DNA of 64,000 nt from Alectoria sarmentosa (lineage: Eukaryota > Ascomycota > Lecanoromycetes > Lecanorales > Parmeliaceae). The notes beneath the pieces were generated by a model that was not told where the DNA came from, ran no database searches, and saw only the letters and a list, made by a program, of their open reading frames with translations. A program made the position numbers and the translations under genes. The DNA lies in the NCBI GenBank assembly GCA_009733775.1, contig WOGZ01000005.1:1-64000 (forward strand), written 5' to 3'. Of the stretch, positions 57,301 through 64,000 are shown one piece after another (positions within the stretch are counted from its first letter, which is position 1; each line of letters opens with the position of its first letter).

Positions 57301-59467
57301 CGGCCGAGCGCAATTTTTGCGTTCAAAAGGACTGTTATCAGGCCTGGGATCTCGCGGAGGCTATCTTCCAGCATACTGAATAATTGAATGGCAGGGAAAG
57401 CAATATCTACACGCAGTGGTTGTCCGGCCAGGACTGTAAAGGCGTAGAAAGCAGCCACAGGGAACATGCCACTCGCTAGATTGTTCGTAAAACTGATCAG
57501 GATTCCCAAAAGACTCGTGATGATACGGAGATTCAACTCGTGCTGCCTTGCTTGCATGATCTGCTCTTGCCAAAAATCTTGCCATCCATGCCAGCGCAGG
57601 TGACGAATAGCGCTGACATACTCGGTGACTTTCTGGAGTTTACTATCCGTAGCTGTTCTCCTTATTCTCTCCCGTTGCAGTAAGATTCTGGTGATTACTG
57701 CATTGATTCCTTGGGCTGAGACCACCGTTATCACACCGCAAAGGCATGGCCATCCTATCAGCTTCCATATCAATACGATGGACAATACCAAACCGAGGGG
57801 TTTGGTGATGAGCAATTTCAATTCCCAGAACCTGGACATGTTTTGGTCAATTGGAGCATAAAAGACCAGAATTGGGGGAAGTACCTCTGAGCTACTTCGT
57901 AGACGTCGTTACTGGACACGAAGTTAGTTGCGAGACGAAAATGAGGATTGCAAAAGAAGCATGCCGCATCATGTTTAGAATCTTCCCCATCGACGCCGGT
58001 TTTTTTGACTCACTTGGACGCCCGTGTGTCGTATTGAACAGCCTTTTCATGACCCAATGGAAACCTTCCCAAATGTTTTCCAATTGAAATATGGGTCGCT
58101 TTGTCCCTGTTGGGAGCCCGCCGTCATTCGTCCCGTTAGAACTTGCTACCTCTTGCGGCTGCGTAGGAGTCCCAATCTTCCTTGACAAAGTCTTCTCGTA
58201 CAGCATCGTGATCATCTCGCCCCTTGACCTTTCATAGCAGCGTCTACTAAACCAGAGATTGAACACAGAGGTCTGGCTTGCTATAAGGCGTACAAGCAGT
58301 GACAGCACCGCATAGGTAATGGCAGCACTACGACGGGCATCGGAACTTTCCATAGAACGGAGAAGCTGCTGTAACAGCACAGGCGTGGAAATATCTGAGT
58401 CAGAGGTTAGGTACTGAGGTCACAGATTCGGGAAATGAATTTACTCCATACTTGCAAGCAACTCCAACACTGCTAAAGAAGAGATGATCGCCAGATCAAG
58501 TCCATTAGCTGCGACAAGCCGTCTCACCACCGAGCCCTTCATTTCCCGGAATCTTTCGTGTAGAATACTGTGTTGGAATTCAAAGGCAAGACTCCACACG
58601 TCTTCATCGTTCAACTGCCTGGCCGAGCCTAATGAGATGAGAGGCGTCATCCAAGAGACAGTCATGAACTGCCACAGGGTCAGGTTGTCCTCAGGGCTGC
58701 GAAGTTGACTTGTCGGATGCCCAAACGGTGGGCTGATTCCGTCTTTTGAAAGATCCGGGTCTCGTAATGGCATACACAGGATTACGACAACGGCCGTGAG
58801 CCCAGTGAGCAATTCGAGGCTTGCGGGTATATCCCGAGTACGCAGTGCAAAGCGAGCGTCAATCAGTAAACTCAGCTGTGCTGCCAAAAGGTTGAGCACG
58901 ATAGCAAGCATTGCAAAAGGTGCGGTTTTCGGTCGATCAATCGCAACGAGAATGACGAGTAGGGCCTGATCTTTCTGTCAAAACAATTCTTGCTCTGCGG
59001 AAGGTCTATTACCCAGGATATTGCCGGAGCCACTGCTGTTGTATTGAGATCCAGATGAGGGTAAAACACTGTCACAAGTTGCAACACGAGCCCAACAAGA
59101 AATATCACAAGCAACATGGTCGCGCCGCCCAGCAACCGCTTTTTGGGGGCTGGGCTGACCATGGCCCCCTGAGGGCTAAATTCTTTTACGAAAGGCGAAG
59201 CCCATGTGGGCCAATTCAGAAGAAAGGGCCCAAGGGCACGACAAACAATTATACAAAGTGCCATGACAGCGGGAAGAGAGGATATGATTGGAAAGAAACA
59301 CGGACGAAAATGAGCCTTTCGGGAGTCCTGTCAACGGTGTGAATAGATAGTTCTGGTAGTGTCTCGGATTTTCATACCCAGATGTCGTGGCAAGGGAGTG
59401 TTTCTTTTTGGCCATTGTAGACTGGTTGGCTGATCTGAAGCAGCAACTGGCGATTGTCTTGAGCCAT
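54342..59467 (-). CDS. Full-length ABCC-type (MRP-like) ABC transporter
   Basis: Nine exons on the minus strand: 59467-59378, 59327-59013, 58974-58452, 58394-57965, 57911-57885, 57831-56075, 55876-55831, 55692-54609 and 54560-54342, about 1496 residues. A hydrophobic N-terminal region precedes two membrane domains and two nucleotide-binding domains. NBD1 has GKIGAGKT (697-704), LSGGQ (788-792), LLLLDD (808-813, Asp where the catalytic Glu usually sits) and VTHR. NBD2 has GRTGSGKS (1302-1309), LSLGQ (1399-1403), IIILDE (1419-1424) and IAHR. This asymmetry, one degenerate ATP site, is normal for ABCC exporters. YERSRGEMITMLYEKTLSRK is a strong family motif. The start at 59467 is supported because only it gives the right phase into exon 2. 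Intron 2 is 38 nt, intron 4 begins GC, and exon 5 is 27 nt. Substrate unknown; neighbours do not form a biosynthetic cluster. Confidence 0.94.
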
Positions 59468-59788
59468 ACTTAAAGAGAGGAGTAGAAGGATATCAACGGG
59501 AGGCACAAATCAAACGTGTTCACATCTGATCAGTGGAAAAGGATTATACGTGTCATTCTGAAAAGCAAGGGATGAGAATAACGAGGTGCGTCGTCGTCCG
59601 AGTACTTTTACTGCGCGTTGATTGGACCATTACTGTAGACGAATTCTCAGCCCTGCAAAGAGATTCTCGGACATGGGACCTGTACTACAAAGGATATGCT
59701 CTTTATGACTACCTCTAACGACTCGAATTACAGTCTCTCAAAGCGTAAGGGGAACGAGTTTTTTTAATTTGGCGCTCTGTTGCATCTT
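59468..59788. other. Intergenic: ABC transporter promoter
   Basis: 321 bp between the transporter start and the stop of the next minus-strand gene. A 61-codon frame at 59533-59718 shows no family feature. Confidence 0.5.
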
Positions 59789-61008
59789 TTACCAGATGAA
59801 CTCTGCTTGGACAAGTGTTGGGTCGTCACCCCGTGCTGACGGAAAAGGTCGCCGATGCCACGCCCTTATGAAACTCCTTGCCTCATTTTCGTTTGAGAAT
59901 TTCATGATCCACCGGGACGGAGCATGACGCCTAGCACCCACTTCTGCAAACTGATCTGTTTCGGTGCTTGTTGAGTCCTCGAAGCCATCTGCGGCAACTA
60001 TGGAAGTGTCCAGCCTATCAATCGATATATTCCATGCTAAACCCCGATCGCGTCCATCGGCGGCTACGGTTTGCCTGATCACAGAAGTAGGGAGTTGCTG
60101 TCCGTCAACCCAGAAAAGCACAGATCTGCTTATCTCGTTCTTGTCCTCTACAAGCGGACGGTATCCGCGCTGATCCAACACTTGCTTTACACCAGCAGAA
60201 TATGATGGAGAGAGGAGATTAAGCTGGAGACTCTGAGATGGTGGACAAAGAGAATAGTCCTGCAGGAACGTGTAGGCGTCTTCACCCTCAATGACCACCC
60301 CTGGTTGCAACGGCAGCGGTGACTCAATAGACGTTGGTGTATGAGTTTTGGCTATTCGGTGCAGGCGGACGACATGGCTCTGATAGGTTCGAGCGTACGC
60401 CGGATTGGGGAATAGTATGAAGTAGCGACCTGCTGGTTCCAACGTGGTGGGGTCTCGCACAGGAATTACTGTAGCTCGGGTTAACTCGGAAGCAATGTGT
60501 GTAGTTTGTTCACTTTGTTCAACATACTTTTCAGGATTTCGCCAGGACCAGTCCAGTTGTTAATGTGTTGCCCCTTGGGTGCGATTCGTCGGAAGTCGCT
60601 TTCGACAAGTGACTTGCTACCCTTGTCGAGCGAAAGGACTGCGAGTTGCTGTTGTCGGAAAGGGTCTGCAGCCGCTCTGTTTGTCACGCTTTTGGGCTGC
60701 GCTCTCTTGCGATCAGACTCATGGTCAATTCCTTCTGACAGGTCGTCAACCTCGGGCAATGGTAGACGAGGCACGTTTTGAACATGGTCATGAAACTTGA
60801 GATGTCGATCGCCATCCTTATGGATATCTTCTGGGAACAATTCTTCAAGCAATGACGGTCGTTGTGAGGGCGAAGGTTGTGAGATTTTGAGTCGCTTAAT
60901 GCTGCCTCCTTTTATCAATCTGTGTAGAAGTCGGGAATGATGGCACGAGGCGGGCAATCCCCACCGTAGCCGTAGACATTGGGCCACAAGAGGTCGTGAA
61001 ATTAACAT
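59789..61008 (-). CDS. Probable mitochondrial protein of unknown function
   Basis: Two exons on the minus strand, 61008-60528 and 60468-59789, joined by a 59-nt intron (GTATGT..CTACAG), total 386 residues. The N-terminus (MLISRPLVAQCLRLRWG, many Arg, His, Ser, no acid for 35 residues) looks like a mitochondrial presequence. The conserved core spans the junction: NNWTGPGEILK|IIPVRDPTTLE, then GRYFILFPNPAYARTYQ and LHRIAKTHTPTS. That stretch resembles an RRM-like or ribosome-associated fold seen in fungal mitochondrial proteins of unknown function; this is from memory and uncertain. The C-terminus, with WIMKFSNENEARSFIRAWHR, also has the spacing of an RNP-type beta strand. RNA binding is a guess. 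Confidence 0.85.
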
Positions 61009-61955
61009 TCAAATTCGACTGAAGTCTCCGTTGACCATTATCTACTCAAGTATCACAACTGTTTCAGGTTGGACTCAATGGCAATCGCCAAGTCACTGAT
61101 TTTAAGTGCGGCAGAGGGGGTTTTCGCAATCCTCGTTTTCAATACGAAATATACTAAAGTAAAGTATGTTGTACATACTTTACTTGGTATTAAATATTCG
61201 TTTTCGTGCCCGCAAATCTTGGCGCCGGAACAACAAAATTGAGATCACTTTATCACCCAAAATCTTCATAAACAGCGCTTTTGAGAAGTACTTTTCCGAC
61301 ATGAACCTATAGATCACATCAAAATTTCAAAGTTTGTTACTATTTTGTCTTCAATGAAGTTTTCGTTGTGGAGCTCGGCTTTCAGGCTTCAGCCTTCAAG
61401 GCACCTTCGCTGACAAGGCTTACGGCTAGTCCTCATATAGTTAGCCCACCGGAACAAATAGCCTTCCGCGCGTGTGACAGGAATATCTGCGCCAGGCCAA
61501 GCCAAGAGATTCTTCTATCTTGTCAACTGAAAGAAAGCTACTAGTATGCTCTAGACACATTGATACCTGCGGGAAGTGTTTTACTTTCGTTAAGATATCA
61601 AACCCTAGAGCCGAGGTTTTTGATACGTTCTCTCTTTGTGAAGTTATCAAAGACTCAAAGTTCAGAGTGTGTAGATGTTTCTTCGTAGGCTAGGAATCAA
61701 TCACCTTCGAACACCCCTACAAATATTTCCAACGGTGACGATCTAGTGTACAATTTAATGGTACGATTGCAGAGGGAAACAGGTTTGGTTCATCTTGTGT
61801 TGTATGCGACTAAAGCAGCTACTGATCTCTACGGTAGGCGATCGCTTCAAAAGCCTAGAATTCCAAGATATTATCGCTTGACGTCGCTGTTGGTGGTGAA
61901 ACTTTGAGAGCAAAAATAGCATCTGATCACCGTAAGAGCTTCACTGCGAGGAAAT
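61009..61955. promoter_or_regulatory. Divergent region between the mitochondrial-type gene and AFG2
   Basis: 947 bp between two diverging starts. Contains the perfect hairpin at 61157-61185. A minus-strand frame at 61441-61650 is not supported. No TATA box is evident. Confidence 0.5.
61157..61185. promoter_or_regulatory. Perfect 12-bp dyad, 5-nt loop
   Basis: AAGTAAAGTATG (61157-61168) is followed after TTGTA by its exact reverse complement CATACTTTACTT (61174-61185). It sits about 150 bp upstream of the mitochondrial-type gene, far from AFG2. It could be a binding site for a dimeric regulator or a hairpin. No known consensus is matched with confidence. Confidence 0.6.
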
Positions 61956-64000
61956 ATGAAGGAGCCCGAATATAAGGTGCGGCCTTCTTCACGTGCAGAC
62001 CCAAAGGATGTCTTCCGAGTCTTCCTGTCGCCAGCACAGCTGCTATTACACAAAGTTCATGCTGGTGATGTCTGCCACATCGTGACTCTTCATCAATCGC
62101 CAATTCGACCAGCTGTTGTCTGGCCCGCGACTGAAAAAATCAAGGACGATGTGGTGCAAACTTCGAAAGCTCTTCAGGTTCTCTACGGCTTAAAGCTTGA
62201 CAGTCGAATTTCCATTCGCCGTAGCGACGTAGCAATCACAGATGCAGATGAAATTACTCTATGCGAGATTCCTCAAAATGAGTCGGAATCAGCTCTCCCC
62301 AACCTTGACGAGGATGGACGTTCTCATTGGGCGTGGCGACTCAAGCATTATTTGTTCAAGGCAGAGATATTGGCTCCAGGCATGACCTTTGACCGTGTGG
62401 AAGCCAACGATGAGAAAAGATCATACCGGATACAGAGCATCAACTCGTCTGCTGACCCGATACTCTATCGTGCACGATCAAGCTGCGCAGTCTGTTTGAA
62501 AGTTGGCGATTCTGAAAACGCTAATCCCTTCGAAGGCCAAAAGAGCTTCCTTGTTGTTCCTAGCGAAGGAGTTGGCGGTTTAGACAAGCAAATCGAAATT
62601 TTGAACGACGAAGTTACCGCGTACAGTGAGCCTCAAGATAGAAACACAAAGATGCCTCTTTTCTATCAAGCATGTCAAGGTGGCATTCTTCTTCATGGTG
62701 CTCCTGGTACCGGTAAAAGTACGGTTCTCCGCAAGATCTGCGAGGCCGGTTGGCGAAGGGTATTTAACATCGACATTACAATCGGCAGTCACCGACTTGG
62801 TAAGAACGAGACAGCCATTCAACAAATTTTTTCCGATGCACTGGGCTGTCAGCCTAGTGTTGTAATTATTGACGACCTGGAATCTATCGCTGGTAAACAA
62901 AATTCAACGGATCTTGCGCGATCTATGAACGTCGGGCAGATCCTGTCTCGGCAGCTTGACCGACTTGATGGGACACAGACACTTGCTGTTGGAGCCACCC
63001 GCAGTCTCACAGAAATAGATCAAGATCTGAGACGAGTAGGGCGACTCGACTTTGAGATCGAGATACCCATCCCTGACTCGAACTCGCGTGCGGAAGTACT
63101 GAAAGTTCTATGTAATCTACCAAAAGACAAAGCTCATTCGACATTGGAGAGGGTAGCTGCACGTACACACGGATTTGTTGGAGCAGACCTTCATAAATTG
63201 CTACGCCAAGCAGTGAAGATAACAAGAGCTCAAGATAGAGCATCGGACTCGAGAATTGGAGACTTTGGTTATCGTCCAACGGATCCACAAGCTTTGCTTG
63301 ACAGTATGGAGGACTCGTTCAACAGTGCCTTACGAAAGATTCGACCTACAGTTATGCAAGAAATATTCTTAGAGATCCCAGAAACCAAATGGAGTGATAT
63401 TGGAGGGCAACGAGAGGTGAAGAAGCGTATTCAACAGGCATTGGTGTGGCCCGTCAAGGTAGATTCATATTGCACACCTCGCATCCTCTCAGCAACAGTC
63501 GCTAATGCTTCCATAGTACCCCGATGAAATGAAGCAGTCCGGACTCAAAGCAAAAAAAGGTCTCCTCTTATACGGCCCTCCTGGGTGTTCGAAAACAATG
63601 ACCGCGAGGGCGACTGCTACAGAGTCAGGGCTGAACTTCATTGCAGTCAGAGGCGCCGAACTTTTGAGCATGTACGTTGGAGAAACTGAGCGTGCAGTAC
63701 GCGAAGTCTTTAGCAAAGCTCGTGCTGCCAGTCCTAGCATCATCTTCTTTGACGAAATCGACGCCGTGGGAGCTGCTCGGGGCAAGAGCCAACAAGGAGG
63801 CATTCATACTGTTACTACGCTGTTGAACGAGCTCGATGGCTTTGAGGAACTCAAAGGCGTATTCGTCCTTGCAGCAACCAACAAACCAGAACTCCTCGAT
63901 CCAGCTCTCATCCGTGCTGGTAGGCTTTCGGAGACGCTGTACATTGGGCTACCAAACCTGGAGGCCAGGCGAGAAATTCTACAGATGCAGACTCCTATGA
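61956..64000 (+). CDS. AFG2: Afg2/Drg1, type II AAA ATPase of 60S ribosome maturation (3' end outside window)
   Basis: Exon 1 is 61956-63458 and exon 2 starts at 63517 and runs off the window; 662 residues are visible. The N-domain is followed by D1 with Walker A GAPGTGKS (248-255) and a Walker B IIDD (304-307), where Asp replaces the usual catalytic Glu. D2 has the diagnostic GPPGCSKT (521-528), FFDEID with intact Glu (581), the pore-type MYVGE motif, and the ATNKPELLDPALIRAGRL region with both arginines. GPPGCSKT distinguishes Afg2/SPATA5 from Cdc48 and Pex1. Afg2 releases shuttling factors such as Rlp24 from cytoplasmic pre-60S particles. The visible length fits the roughly 750-780 residue family, so about 100 residues are missing. 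Confidence 0.94.

Overview
The window looks like a chromosome segment from a filamentous ascomycete (Pezizomycotina); the class cannot be fixed from sequence alone. The reasons are many short introns (mostly 38-140 nt) with GT..AG ends and CTRAC-type branch sites, orthologues typical of that group (kapC bZIP, ABCC transporter, Slh1, Afg2), and a two-compartment layout in which ordinary gene-rich DNA alternates abruptly with very AT-rich DNA full of transition-mutated retroelements, the usual outcome of repeat-induced point mutation (RIP).

Layout. 1-220: a GC-richer 52-54 bp tandem repeat and a 12-bp-stem hairpin. 220-17,650: AT-rich block with one complete, heavily mutated Ty3/Gypsy chromodomain element (Gypsy-1, 1832-9473, 215-bp LTRs, target duplication ATATT). 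17.9-21.2 kb: a small gene island with an uncharacterised zinc-finger-like protein and the SNARE gene YKT6. 21.6-31.0 kb: a large palindrome (arms about 690 bp) whose left arm is split by a second mutated Gypsy element (Gypsy-2, 21944-29968, 183-bp LTRs, target duplication ATAAT). Gypsy-2 in turn carries a young, non-mutated 423-bp terminal-repeat miniature element (TRIM, 22496-22918, 99-bp LTRs, target duplication TTTAA). All three LTR elements share the same primer-binding site, intact in the TRIM and RIP-altered in the two Gypsy copies.

32.5-49.9 kb is gene-dense: SLH1 (ribosome-quality-control helicase), an uncharacterised disordered protein, profilin, GOT1 (Golgi traffic), IES6 and ARP5 (partner subunits of INO80, transcribed divergently from one 960-bp region), and kapC (bZIP). 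50-53.6 kb is a mosaic of short dispersed repeats and Gypsy fragments of another family, not AT-mutated, ending in a purine-rich tract. 54.3-64 kb holds a full-length ABCC transporter, a probable mitochondrial protein and the 5' part of AFG2 (AAA ATPase of 60S ribosome maturation), which runs off the window.

The intact genes are housekeeping functions: secretory traffic (YKT6, GOT1), ribosome biology (SLH1, AFG2), chromatin remodelling (IES6, ARP5) and cytoskeleton (profilin). Exon models are my own hand splicing, guided by reading frame and family similarity from memory; no alignment was run. The most unusual items are the TRIM element with tRNA-like promoter boxes, the three-layer nested insertion, a YKT6 intron without a usable AG acceptor, a 16-nt microexon in GOT1, and the IES6/ARP5 head-to-head pair.
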